Source of the DNA: Luscinia megarhynchos
Lineage: Eukaryota > Chordata > Aves > Passeriformes > Turdidae
Direction of reading: 5' to 3'
Assembly (NCBI GenBank): GCA_034336665.1
Contig: JAPFBE010000003.1
Location: 16,098,360 to 16,162,359, forward strand
Length of the DNA: 64,000 nucleotides
Shown: positions 48,878-60,357 of the stretch, in pieces
Layout: each line of letters begins with the position of its first letter
Numbering within the stretch: the first letter of the stretch is position 1
Made by a program: the position numbers and the translations under genes
Notes under the pieces: generated by a model
What the model was told of the DNA's origin: nothing
Database searches by the model: none
The model's input: only the letters and a program-made list of their open reading frames with translations

Positions 48878-49858
48878 TTGTGTTGGATGCGTGTGTCACA
48901 GCCCTTTCTGAATGTACTGAGGCCATTTCCTTTCCAACCAACTTTTTTGTGGGTAATTCCTGTGTCATCTTGGACAGGGTTCAAAGAGCTGTAAGTGGGT
49001 GCAAGCCCTGCTACAAACTGACAGGAGCAAAATTTCTGAGTCTCAATCCATTTTGCCCATCTGTGTTAGGAACTTCAGAGAAATAGGGTTAAACAGGACA
49101 TGATTAAGAGGAGTCACACGCTCTTGGTGGATTTCATTGGCAGTGCTCAGCCTCTGCTGTAATCACCACACAGAGGCTCATCATCCCTCTGGCAGATAAG
49201 ACTTACTTGGCCTTATGGTGAATAGAGTCTACTGTGACTGTCAGAAATACCATTACCATTGAAAAATTTGGTGACTGCCATCTTCAGGCAAGAGCAACAG
49301 AATGTCAATGAGTGTTTTCCATACTCAGATTTCTTCTGCTTCTCAAAAATGACACATAATGCTCAAATAACAGGGCCTAAAATGTGCCACATAACCAGAA
49401 CATTTGTGTTGAACTCTGATATTTTGGAGTCACTGGGAAGTAGGGAGTAACACCAGAGTAGAAAGGTAGTAAGTAAGATGTTTAAACTAACACCCACATC
49501 ATCAAAGTAACTGTGGATTCTAGTCTGATGTTTTTGCAGCCACACAAAGCCAGTGAAATATCATCTCTCCTCAGGAAAACATGAAAGGCACTCACTCTTC
49601 TGCTATGTCCAGTACTTTGCCATATACCTCACATGAATTTTCCATACCCAAACTAGTAAGGCAAAAACCATGTCAGCTTCAAAGATGCTTCAAAGACAGT
49701 CTTATGACTTGCATTTCATCAGTTTGTCAACAAGTTGTCCCCTGGCAAGTCGCTCATAGACTTGGCAGTGCTTTCAGGATATGTCTGGTGAGAAAGGAAT
49801 AGCCTCTGTCAGTAGGAACAAAGAAAAATTCTGAACCTTTTGTTTGCTCCTCCGCCTT
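48877..49858. other. Unique non-coding DNA
   Basis: No gene or transposon was recognised apart from the continuation of the open frame to 49086. Confidence 0.5.
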
Positions 49859-49995
49859 CACAGAATCACAGAATATTATGAGTTGAAAGGGACCCACAAG
49901 GATCATCCAGTCCAGCCTTAAGTGAATGGCCCATGTGGGGATCAAACCCATGACCTTGGTGTTATTTGCACCATGCTCTGACCGAGATAATTCCA
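49859..49995 (-). mobile_element. tRNA-Ile-derived SINE with CR1 tail (TguSINE1-like)
   Basis: On the - strand the head follows tRNA-Ile(AAT). An A-box-like TTATCTCGGTCAGAGC is followed by an anticodon arm TGGTG-CAAATAA-CACCA (49973-49957) with a perfect 5-bp stem and AAT in the anticodon position, then a B box GGTTTGATCCC (49948-49938) and an acceptor-like GGGCCA. After a short linker (TTCACTTAAGG) the tail is CR1: CTGGACTGGATGATCCTTG, then GGGTCCCTTTCAACTC and ATATTCTGTGATTCTG. A tRNA-Ile head joined to a CR1 3' end is the known build of the passerine SINE TguSINE1, which relies on CR1 reverse transcriptase. The family is not found outside passerines as far as I know, so this copy points to a songbird. 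No clear target-site duplication was seen, as expected for CR1-mobilised elements. Confidence 0.88.
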
Positions 49996-52900
49996 GTCCA
50001 CACTACTTCCTACTGCTTTTGCCCTCATGGAGGAAAAGAGACAGAAAGCCACCCCTAAATATGTACCCAAATGATGACAGATATCTGTCATCAGCAAATC
50101 ATTTCCATCCAGACCCTGGAGGCCTGAAGATGCACAACACAGCAATTGTGGAAGCTGCTGTCTTGCTCAGTGAAATTCACGTGTGCTGGAAAAGGAGGCC
50201 TCAAGCAGTCAGCATAAATTGCAGCAGCCCTTGTGGCCTGCATCAGCTCACACCAGGGAATAAAACCAAAGCATCTCGGCGTGAATCTTCCCTGAGATAC
50301 GCTCCATTGCTTTTCACTCGCCAGCAAGAGCTAGGACATAACTCTTTTGTTATCTGTCATTATCTGTTTTCATGTTCTCACAAGCAAATGGGTAATATTC
50401 CCTCAGCAGGTAGCACTCTGCAGGGCTGGCCCTGGGAACAGATGAGTTCATTCATTGCAGGCACCTTTGCATTGGAGCTGAACCCGGCGGATCTCTGTGG
50501 CACTGGGCTGCAAAGGCAGGAAAACAAACAGCAAAGAGGGCAGGGAAGTTATGCCAAACATACACTCTGCAGTTGATTTCCAGATCTGGTTCACTATCTG
50601 TATTAGCAAAGAACAAAGCAGGAGAAAGACTTAAAATATGATGCATGATAAAAATATTTCTCAGTGGGATGATTTTAAAAGTTTTCTGTTAGGCTTCATC
50701 TGCTCTTTAAGCCTTGAATAATGTTTCGTTTTCAGAATTTATATTGCAAATAATAACCACATTTTCTTTCTTTTAAAGTATCTGTTCAGGTCTTCAAATA
50801 GTTGGCTATCAGTTTGACCAAAGAATACTGTATGGATTGCTCTCCCAACCAAGGCCTCAATAGATAAGAGGATAATAATGAGTCCTTAGTGTTCCCCCTC
50901 AATTGGCCCAACTACTTCCCAGCACAGACTTCTTTTTTGGTGGCAAAGTTCACTCCAGCAACTTGTGCAGCATTTCCTGCTGTCCTTTTCCCACTTTCTC
51001 AAGAAAACTGGGATGGAACAAAATAGCTTTGGACGCCAGAGTCGATTACCATCCCCAGATACTTTACATTCAACATGCCATCTGTGTTTTGTTTTCTTGT
51101 TAAGAGAGTTTTGTAACATTTTTTATTATCTACTGTAACTAGAAACAACAGCAGGAAATTGTGTCATGCAAAGCAAGTATAGTGAGTGATTTGGCTTCAC
51201 AATCACTGGCCATCAATCCTCCACTTGAAACCTCTCCACTGCAAGCTTTTTCCATCCTCTCTTGCACATGTACCTATGAGAGAGAGAGGGTGCAAGTGTG
51301 TGGCAAAAGCATGCATATGGCAGAAGGACAGGAAATGGTTAAAAACACTCCCCAAAAATAAAGCATAGCAGGGTTTGATGTTGCTGCAGGTATCATTTGC
51401 AAACAGCATGCAAACTATTTAGATCATTGCTAATTTTTCTGAGAGGGACACAAACTTCTTTGCATCTTTGGTCAACCCAGGAGATTATCTGACTGTCCAA
51501 TTTACTTGGTCCTGTGCTCTCAGCAATTTGATTAACAGCTTCATTGATTAATAGTGATTAGTTTAACCAATGGATTTAACCTCAGAATTAATGTGTGGTC
51601 AGTAATTCAAGTGAATTGTAAAAAAAGTCATCCTGATTGCTGTCTTGCAGCCCATTTTCCATTAAATCTTTTAATTTGTAGCCTTCTGTTTTTTGTAAAA
51701 ACTCCCCATCTCACATAACTCCAGTTTCAGTGTTTGAACTCCTCTGTATACATTAAGTGGAGGAAAAAGGGAGGAAGCAACATGGATTATGATATCCTAG
51801 TCTAGGGTTATTGTAAAATTGCACTCGCTGCATGCCAGGGAATAGGAAATTTCATTTTCAAGGGCTCCCTGGGGGGCGGAGATAAACTACAAAAGTCACA
51901 ACTTGTCATAATTAAACACTCATGCCCATTACACACTAAGGAAATTATGCACATTTATCTAGGTCATTGAAACATTCATATGGCAATACTATACAGGAAC
52001 GTCCATTAATATCCTGTAAGAATTTAGTGAAACTGTTCTCCCAGAAGCGATGCAAGGCTGTCTCTGATGAAGGTGCTGTAATAGCATGGAGGAGGCGGGG
52101 GAAGGGATGGGAATGGTTAATGTATTTCCAGAAGGAATGCAAAAACACTTAGATGGGTATACCCACCATTCTTTCTCTGCCAAGTAAAGCATAAATATGT
52201 TAATTGGATAAGCTTTTAATGTCATTATTCTATATAGTTATCAAGCAATAGCAATGGAAGTGGTTTTAAAAGTGATAAACAGCAAGTGTTGTGGTGCTTG
52301 GAAGTTGGCTTGGTTCATCTAGTGAAATTTGGTGTACTGAAAGTTCTGAAAATATCTCCCACCTCTTCTCTCAGATTTGTATTTATTTTGAGTATCTCCT
52401 TTCTGTGGGAATGTGTATGTGAGTTAACAAATAAGAAAATATTTTTCTACAGATATTGCTGTAGTCCTCCATATTCCCTTTATTCTTGTAATCTCCTCAG
52501 TGGTAAACTGTAGCAATTTTGCCTGCCCTCCGGTACTTCCCAAAAGTCAAAATATGTTTTTCCCCATTAAAAACCCAGCAAGGTTTGTTAGAAACAGCCC
52601 TGATGAGTTTGGCACTAGCATCTCCTGGGAAATTAATGGCCAGGTGTCACTAATGGCTCTCAGCTTTGTGTCAACACTCCAAGTTACTCTTAATCCCCAG
52701 GACAGGCTCTGCTCTTTATTGCTTAATTAGAACACAAACAGTTCTATGAAAATAACACTGATGGTCTGACTCAAACTCACAAGAGAAGATAAAATGCAGG
52801 AGTTAAGGGTTAAAAAAAAATTCCCAGAACTAACACGCAGCCATCTGTGTAAGTAGGTTTTGTTTTATGGCAAACGCTGTTAATAGAAATGGCTGAAAAT

Positions 52901-55265
52901 TTATTTTTTTCAGAATCTGATCTTTTGCAGCTAAAAGACCTGCATTCATTTGCTTTTATTCCTAGATTATGGTTTATGCTGTTTGGACCACTGCCAAGTA
53001 TGTGACAAGCCTCGTGTGGGAAAGTGGCATGAATTTTAAGAATGAATGAGTAGTCTTCCAAGTGTTTGTGCCAGAAGCACCTCATTCACTAGTGGTGTTT
53101 GTTTTTTACTTATATAAAGTGTTTTATTCATTCAGTGAAAGAAAAAAGTCTTACCATATGACCCCTGAAATTTGTGCATCTCAAAGAGTCATCAGGTAGA
53201 AGAACCCACAATTTTGCTATTCCATCAAAATATTGGGTAAAACTCTCACTCAATAAACATGTTCACAGAGATCCATAGTAAGTAATGAACCATTTTTTTT
53301 AAATTCAAAAGGACAGGAGTTTGAGATAACATCTGAGGTTATTTCACTTTCATTTGCTTTCAAAATGCTTTTCAAGCTCTAACATATACAATAGTTTGCT
53401 GCTTGAAGAAGTGTTCCATCCCCAGCTCTAGAGGTTGAGAGGTCTGTCTAAAGAAGAGGGCTCCTAAAAAGCTAAATCAATTTAACCATGAAAGTTTATT
53501 CTTCTAGATTCAAACTTTATTGTTGGAATAAGGATCTAAGGATCATTTTTATGAATATGTATAACTTTTTTTTGGTATGGATAAAGCAATACAAACTAAG
53601 CCCAGTGCTCTGTTTAAAATATATGGCTTGCAATGTTCGTCTGACTGTAGAAGAAATTTCCAGACCTGAACTAGTAAGACCCATGTCTGGATGTAGATTC
53701 AAACACATGATTTTGCTTAAGACACTTTGTTCCAGCTGCCAAAGAAAGAATTTTTATTCTTTAGCTATTTGTGAATCTGGATATACACCAGATACAGTCC
53801 TACAGTAAAGCAGGAACACGACCTTTTTTACAGAAAACTGATCCTAAAACGCAATTCAAATGATTGCTTTACAATGCATTAAAAAAAACCTTTCTCTTCC
53901 AAATTAGCAGGTAACTCTAGACTAAGTCCCATTTCCTTCAAGAGGATGTTAGTGAAAATAAGCTATTATTTTATAGGTTACATTGGTGTCTGTCCCTTGG
54001 AAAAATAAGAAAAACAGTGATGCAGCCATCAGTACTTTGAATGCACTTGGAATAGGTGCCATACCTATTAGCAGTACTATTATCCCTGTCGGCAGTACTG
54101 CTGTGCTTCTGCTAAGCTGCCTTGGAAGGCTCACATACATACAATGCATCCTGTTTCTTAAAAAAAAAATCATTTAAGCTGACTTCTGCTAATCCCCCTG
54201 GCCACACAGAGTGGGCTCAGTCAGGCTGAGGAGCCAATTTATAATCAGATCTATAGTACATCTTGCAAGATAGAAATTTAGCTTCACATTTGGAAAAGGT
54301 GAGAAGTGGGAGAAAATGTTGGAAGGTGTTCACAGCTATCCCAGTAACAAAATCTGTATGAGCTCCATGTTGGAAATTACTGTAATAACACAGAACATCT
54401 ACTGAGCAATATTAGTTACTCTGTTTTTTCTGTCTGTGTGTTTAACACACAAGTACAAGTTTAATAGTGCATATGCACCACAGACTTATGACTTTGTACA
54501 TTCAAATTAAGAACTTTTGAGAGATGTGTTGCTTCATTTCTTTCAGCCTGTTCTAGTTTTAGCCTTTTTTACCACGAGATATAAATTTTACATATTGTGA
54601 AATACACCACACACTTGCACTATAAATTATTTCCCTAGTTTCCCTGGGGTAGAAAAGTTGATTTTAAGCAGATTATCTGCCCAAATGTGGCTGTATGCAT
54701 TTGTCACTTGAGTGTTCAATTAACTGGAAACTCTTAATAGCCATGTAGGACCTGGAACTTTTGTTCAGCTTAGCCTGTTTGGCTACACTTCATATGCTGG
54801 CAAACAATTACTTTTTTGCACACGTGGTACTGTGTGAGGGAAATTTCCCTAAGTGAAGAGAAAAAAGTTAGAGCCCTCATTCTATTCACTGTATTGCCAA
54901 TATCTGCTAAACATGATGTTTTAAGTGTTGATCTTGCAATGCATCTCCAAGGTAAAATGAAGTTATGGATGTAATGTGCCTCGACCTACGTACACCTGAC
55001 TGAATCTGCTTAGCCTGGGTAACAGGAGAAGTGAAAAGATGGTGTACAGGAATCAGCACAGCTCAGCAACCCAAGTGCCCTTCCAAGACTCATTTGTGAG
55101 GCCTGAAGCCTCTGCACTGCATCTCTGCTGATCTTGTACATTTTTATAAGCTCACCTTCATCTTGTTATGGAGACAAGCTTCTAAAAACTGAGACTCTCT
55201 AGGAAATTTATTTATCTCCTAAGAGATTTGGAAAGGCCATCACCTTCTTCTTGCCATTCTTTTAA
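49996..55265. other. Repeat-poor unique DNA
   Basis: More than 5 kb with no recognised transposon and no gene. Two parts (51.48-51.70 and 52.49-52.74 kb) carry clustered homeodomain-type cores and are listed as findings. The 216-codon frame at 49926-50576 begins inside the SINE and has no domain. Confidence 0.5.
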
Positions 55266-55345
55266 ATGGATGGATGGATGGATGGATGGATGGATGGATG
55301 GATGGATGGATGGATGGATGGATGGATGGATGGATGGATGGATGG
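55266..55345 (+). repeat. (ATGG)20 microsatellite
   Basis: Twenty uninterrupted ATGG units (80 bases) without a single substitution. The purity suggests recent expansion and probable length polymorphism. It creates spurious HPSI/MDGW repeat proteins in all frames. Confidence 0.98.
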
Positions 55346-57194
55346 TATTTCCTGAGGAAATGTGACAGAAGTATGTCTTTAGGAAGGAAAGCATCAGAAC
55401 CGGTAAATAGTAAGAGCATAGCAGCCACCTACAGGAAAGTTGCACTACATTCCAAGGACAGAAATGCTGTGGGGTGACACCAAGGCAGCTGCATAGGGAT
55501 GCACCTGCAGGGTAGAGGTCACAAATGGGTAATATAACTTGGAAATACAACACATGGGAAAGTGCAGAATTGTGCTCAAAACTGAGTGTGATGCAACTCC
55601 AGCTGACACGAGTCAAGAGAGTGGCAACGCCTGAGGAAATAAGCAAAGAGGACAAACTTTGTTACAGCATTCTTCCCAGACTGGAAGGTGCAGTGCTCAA
55701 GGCAGCTGGTGCTGGGTCTGGGATGGCCCTGGGATGAGGCAGCAGCACTTCAGCACAGATCTGTGGGTTACTGAAGAAGTTACTCTTGTGTGTCTGTTTT
55801 TCAATAGCATTCTCTGAAAGTTAATGTGCAGTTACAACATATGCACTTACACACTTTCATACAGCATTGGTTAAGTTATATCTGCATAAAATGAGTGTTC
55901 AAAATACTGAGCGGCTGTGTAACCCAGAGTTGAACAGACCTAAACACTTCATGAAATACTAACAAAATAGTTATAAATCTCAAGCTTAAAACGCCCTGCT
56001 CAATACATGCAGAATATTTAATCTTACTTTTTCCTCAGGACACACATCATTAACTGCTAATCAACTCAAGCTTCAGAAATCCCTGAGCACTCTTCTCAGT
56101 TTTCAAAAATGCAGGCACAAAACAAAGTACTTTTTATCCCACCCTCAGCAAGGGTAATGGGTCCCAGAGGTGTCCAGGTGCAGGCGACATCACTGCTCTG
56201 CACGCCGTACCACGCTGTGCTGGACGCACTTCGCCTGTGTTTTATAGAACTGACACAAAACCCTTCAGGTTGACAAACAAAGCTGCTCCGTGGCACGTGG
56301 TGCTGCCCTGCAATTAGGCAGTGCCTGGGAAGCTGAAGGCAGCAGAACTTGCCTGCTGCCATTAAGCCTGGGCAGGCAGATGCAGTCTCTGGGGCTGGGA
56401 GGGAGGATGGTGAAGGGCTTGCTTTGGCAAGTGAACTGAGCAGTGGCATCAGGTGCAGAGCAGATCCCTGTACTGGAAGTCTTTATTTCCCCGTTGGAAT
56501 CCAACCTGGGAATGGTCACCCTTTGTGTGCAGGGGCTGAACTCAGGCACACCCTCTGCAGTGCCCTTATTTGTAAGGGGGGGGGGAAGGGTTTGCTATTT
56601 AATTAGCCTGGTGGGATATGCTGTGCATTTCAACGGAGTGAGAGAATGCTGCTTTGTTAAAATGCCTGCTTGCAGGTGCTAACAGGAGTAATTGGTGATT
56701 CCCCCCAGCATAACGTTTCTGCTGGGGAATTTCTGCCCCAGATCCTAGAGCGTCTCACATCCCTGAATAAGTGCACTGCAGCCTTGATTCTGCAGGCTTT
56801 TGCTCCAAAGCTTCTCCCCATCTCCCAAATTGTTGGGGATATTTTTACAGAATGAACACAGAAACCAGGCTGCCTTCATTTGAGTTCACATTGTGTGCCA
56901 GTGGGCTTGGCCACTTCCTTCTGCTTCATCCTCCTTCTTCTGCCTTTTACTTCTCTGCCTTTTCATTGCACAACTATTATTGCAGGGAGCTGCTAATTAC
57001 GGTAAAGGCTCAGAAATCAAAATTCAGCAGAGTCTACTCCACAAAGTGCCAGGAGCCCTGCACTGTGTCGGAGATAGATAGACACAGAATCAGATATGCA
57101 GGACAAACACAAGCAGGGACACTTGTGCTGGACTCCCACCAAGCACAGAATCAAGCCTGAAGGATTTGCTTTTCCACTGACTCCATATTTAAAA
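55346..57194. other. Unique non-coding DNA
   Basis: No gene was recognised. A homopolymer of about 11 G lies near 56577-56586. Open frames up to 129 codons show no motif. Confidence 0.5.
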
Positions 57195-57722
57195 ACTCTG
57201 CCTACTGGGCTCAGCTGCCTGGGCAGTATGTGGGTCTGAGGTGGCACTGGTGAGGCTGCAGCTCAAATACTGTATTTGGTTTTGGTTCCCTTCATTCAAG
57301 AAAGACACTGAGGTGCTGGAGCATGTCCAGAGAAGCTGGTGAAGGGTCTGGAGCACAAGTCTTATGTGGAGCAGCTGAGGAGCTGGGGTGGTTTGGCCTG
57401 GAGAAAAAGAGGCTCAGGGTAGACATTATTCTCTACAACTGCCTGAAAGGAGGTTGTGCCAAGGTGGGGGTCAGTGTCTTCTTCGATGTAACAAGTGAGA
57501 GGAAATGGCCTCAAGGTGCACACGAGGAAGTTTAAGTTAGATATTAGATAACATTTCTTCATTGAAAGAGTGAACAGGCATTGGAATAGGCCTGGAAGTG
57601 TTCACAAAGTGTGTGGATGTGGCATCTGGGGACATGGTTTAATGGTGGACTTGACAGTGCTGGGTTAATGGTTGGACTTGATGATCCTAGAGGTCTTCTC
57701 CAACCTGATTGTATGCTGAATA
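57195..57722 (+). mobile_element. CR1 LINE, long 3' fragment
   Basis: CR1 landmarks appear in order: CTGCAGCTCAAATACTGTAT (the 'TACTGTGTCCAGTTCTGG' region), ACTGAGGTGCTGGAGCATGT, CCAGAGAAGCTGGTGAAGGG, TCTGGAGCACAAGTCTTATG, GAGCTGGGGTGGTTTGGCCT, GGAGAAAAAGAGGCTCAGGG, CTCTACAACTGCCTGAAAGG, AGGTTGTGCCAAGGTGGGGG, GGAAATGGCCTCAAGGTGCA, TTTCTTCATTGAAAGAGTGA and TTGGACTTGATGATCCTAGA, then GGTCTTCTCCAACCTGATTG. It is the non-coding 3' region plus the very end of ORF2, 5'-truncated. Small internal deletions are present: the usual 'AACAAAG' before CTGGTGAAGG is gone, and 'CTGCCCAGGGAGGTGGTGGAGTC' is missing near 57590. Confidence 0.95.
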
Positions 57723-60101
57723 ATAAACCTGTGCTTCATCACATGGATGGACAAGCTCAGACCTTCATGATCTCAGACATCTCTCTGCCAGACCAACAGT
57801 CAGAGGAGAGGTGCCTCCCCACCCTCTGCCCATCATTCTGCTGGAGGAGTCTCCAATTCCTGGTGACCCACCTGGTATAGCTCCTCTCCAAGTCCATAAG
57901 GAGGATGATACTGCACTGCTAAGGGCACCTGCTCTGCCAGCAGCCCCTGGCCTCCAGGCCAAGCACATCTTCTGCCCCCAGTGCCCTGGGTTGGGTCTGT
58001 CTGCAGCAAAATGACTGAATCCACACTGTGTGATGCACTGAGCTGTTCCTCACAATGTCCCCATGGCTGTGGGTTCAAGTGAAGGAGCCAGGCTATTGGG
58101 CCAGCCATCTCTGCACAAAATACTTCCCTAGTAATGGTTACCACGTTGCTCAGTGGGGAGGGGGGAGCAGGTTTTGATGTAAATAGGACCAAAAAAAATT
58201 AATGACCTGGATGATTAGTACCAGGTACTTGAACTGAACCTTCATCTGAATAAGGAAGGCGTGGAGGACTCTGGAGGGCTGTGCTAGTTCTGCTGAAGAG
58301 AGCTGCCTGGTGTGTAGCTCATTTCTGTGCTGGTCTGAGCCTCCTCGCCGCAGGCTAGAGGACTTTTATTTCTCCGTTCTAGAGGGACCTTTTAATGAGA
58401 AGGCTTTGCCTTACAGATGTCCCCCTCCTCTGAGTCAGTCTGGTGTAAGAGAAATAAGAATATGGCCCAGAGGGACTAATCATATAAATAAGATTTTAGG
58501 ATTCGACTCAAGTAATAAATGAAAGACTAGCAATTTGGTATTATGAAACCCCAGCTGCATGAACTCTCAACTTCAGCCTAGTGCCTGTGCCAGCTTCCAG
58601 CTGGCTATCAGAAATCATTTCCACTTCAGTGAGACCAATGTTGAAATGTCCCCTTTATCCTTTTCCAAACCATGCCCACACATTCTAGCTGTATTTATTT
58701 TTACTACAATTTGAGCAGAAAAGGTGGCCTGACATCACTCTAGGAGTAGTGCAGCATTGGTTTGAATGTTTCAGGACTGATGCCCGCCCTCCTTCCCACC
58801 CCACGAGGCTCAGAGTTCTGCCAAGGCTTGTCCCCTCAGCCCCGACCCGCACAGGCACGCTGCATGGGGGCACAGAGCCCAAAACATGAACAAAAAGTGA
58901 AAACAGAAGGGAGGGGGGGGAAACAAAAAGCCTAATTCACAGGTTTTTACCACAGTTTTGCCAAGGTTTCCGAGCTATGGGCCTGGCTGGGCCTTCTCAC
59001 CCCGGAGTGTGCTGCAGCTCATCCATCAGGAGGGGACGGGGCCGGGCTGGCTTTGCTGAGTGGCGTTGGCTCACGTTCACCAGCTGGCCTGGGCTTTAGG
59101 AGAGGGGGAAGGAAATTCTCCAGCACCCGTCCTGGGAGCTCTGATCACAGCTCTGCAGCTTTCCTGCTGAGTGTGGCTTGAAGCAAGGAAGGTGGTGCAG
59201 GCACCACCCTGCCGTGGCTCCATGCCCCAGGCAAGTGCTGCTGGGAAGAGTTTCTGTGGAAATTTCTGGGTGACAGCAGCTGCAGGACAGCTGCTCTGGA
59301 GGCAGCTGTATTTTGTGTGGGAGCCGTGTCTCTGTAGGGGTGTGTGTGTGAGGCCTTGGGGAAGCCCTTCGGGGTGGGCAGCTCCTATGGCCACCGAGGG
59401 TGGCTGCCCCTCCCTGGGGCCCACTGTCACCACTGGTTGGTCCTGTTGTAATTAATAATGATTTAATGTGGCCTTTGGTGACCTGGGGGAGGCACTGCCA
59501 TGAGCAGGATGTGGGGAGATGATGGTGGCTGGGGGATAGGGGCAGGCTGGCCCTGCAGACCCCCTTGCATGGCAACTGCAAGACAGAGCATCTGAGGGGA
59601 GCAGGGCCATAGGAACCTGCTGCTGGCTTCATCTTTAAACAAAACCCCAAATCCCTGCTTTCTGATGGAGGAGGTTCAGTGCAGAAGGGGGAGGCTGGGG
59701 GGCTCCTGGGGGAAAGCACCAGGCTGGGTGGGTGTGAGCTGTCCCCCTGAGAGGGACAGATGTCCAGACCAAAGTCAGTTTGGTGTGCAAAGGGGCAGGA
59801 AGGGCATGACAGAGGCATCAACCCAGCCTGTGGGAGAACTGAGGCTGTCCAGGGAGGAGTATGGCTGAGGCTGAAGAACCTGTGGTGTGTCACTGGGCAT
59901 GCAGTTCTCTGCAAGCCTGACTCATTTCTGCCACTGGGAACTCAGGCACAAGAAATCATTGGTCACGTTTAAGGATTCTGACCTGTCACAGATAAACATC
60001 ACTATATCTTTAAGTGCCAGCTCTTTTCTTAAGAGCTAGATCACCAACAGCTGGGTTTTTCAGGTTGTTTTAATTGTTCCAACCTTCCCCTCTTTTTAAT
60101 G
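57723..60101. other. Unique DNA, GC-rich between 58.8 and 59.9 kb
   Basis: No gene was recognised. The GC-rich part has a few clustered CpGs (58783-59075) but too few to call a CpG island by eye. The 272-codon minus-strand frame at 59096-59914 is Pro/Ser/His-rich, has no domain, and is best explained by low stop frequency in GC-rich DNA. A conserved-looking AT-rich stretch lies at 58.33-58.52 kb. Confidence 0.5.
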
Positions 60102-60126
60102 CCTTCCTTCCTTCCTTCCTTCCTTC
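60102..60126 (+). repeat. (CCTT)6 microsatellite
   Basis: About six tetramer units directly preceding and in phase with the CCCTT array. Confidence 0.9.
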
Positions 60127-60357
60127 CCTTCCCTTCCCTTCCCTTCCCTTCCCTTCCCTTCCCTTCCCTTCCCTTCCCTTCCCTTCCCTTCCCTTCCCTT
60201 CCCTTCCCTTCCCTTCCCTTCCCTTCCCTTCCCTTCCCTTCCCTTCCCTTCCCTTCCCTTCCCTTCCCTTCCCTTCCCTTCCCTTCCCTTCCCTTCCCTT
60301 CCCTTCCCTTCCCTTCCCTTCCCTTCCCTTCCCTTCCCTTCCCTTCCCTTCCTTTCC
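60125..60357 (+). repeat. (CCCTT)n array, about 45 copies
   Basis: A pentanucleotide array, perfect from 60125 to 60350 (about 226 bases) and then decaying through CCTTTCCCTC. The strand is pure pyrimidine and the other strand pure purine (GGGAA)n, so it is capable of triplex or G-rich structures. It generates spurious FPSLP repeat proteins in several frames. Confidence 0.98.

Noticed and set aside
49926..49995. Functional tRNA-Ile gene
   Set aside because: The tRNA-like head lacks an intact D arm and acceptor stem pairing and is fused to a CR1 tail, so it is a SINE head.
49926..50576. 216-codon plus-strand open frame
   Set aside because: Starts inside the antisense of the SINE and continues into unrelated unique DNA; no domain.
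55212..55655. 147-codon minus-strand frame with HPSI repeats
   Set aside because: Produced by the (ATGG)20 microsatellite.
59096..59914. 272-codon minus-strand open frame
   Set aside because: GC-rich DNA with few stops; Pro/Ser/His-rich product without domain, with other open frames overlapping it on both strands. No splice or poly(A) context.
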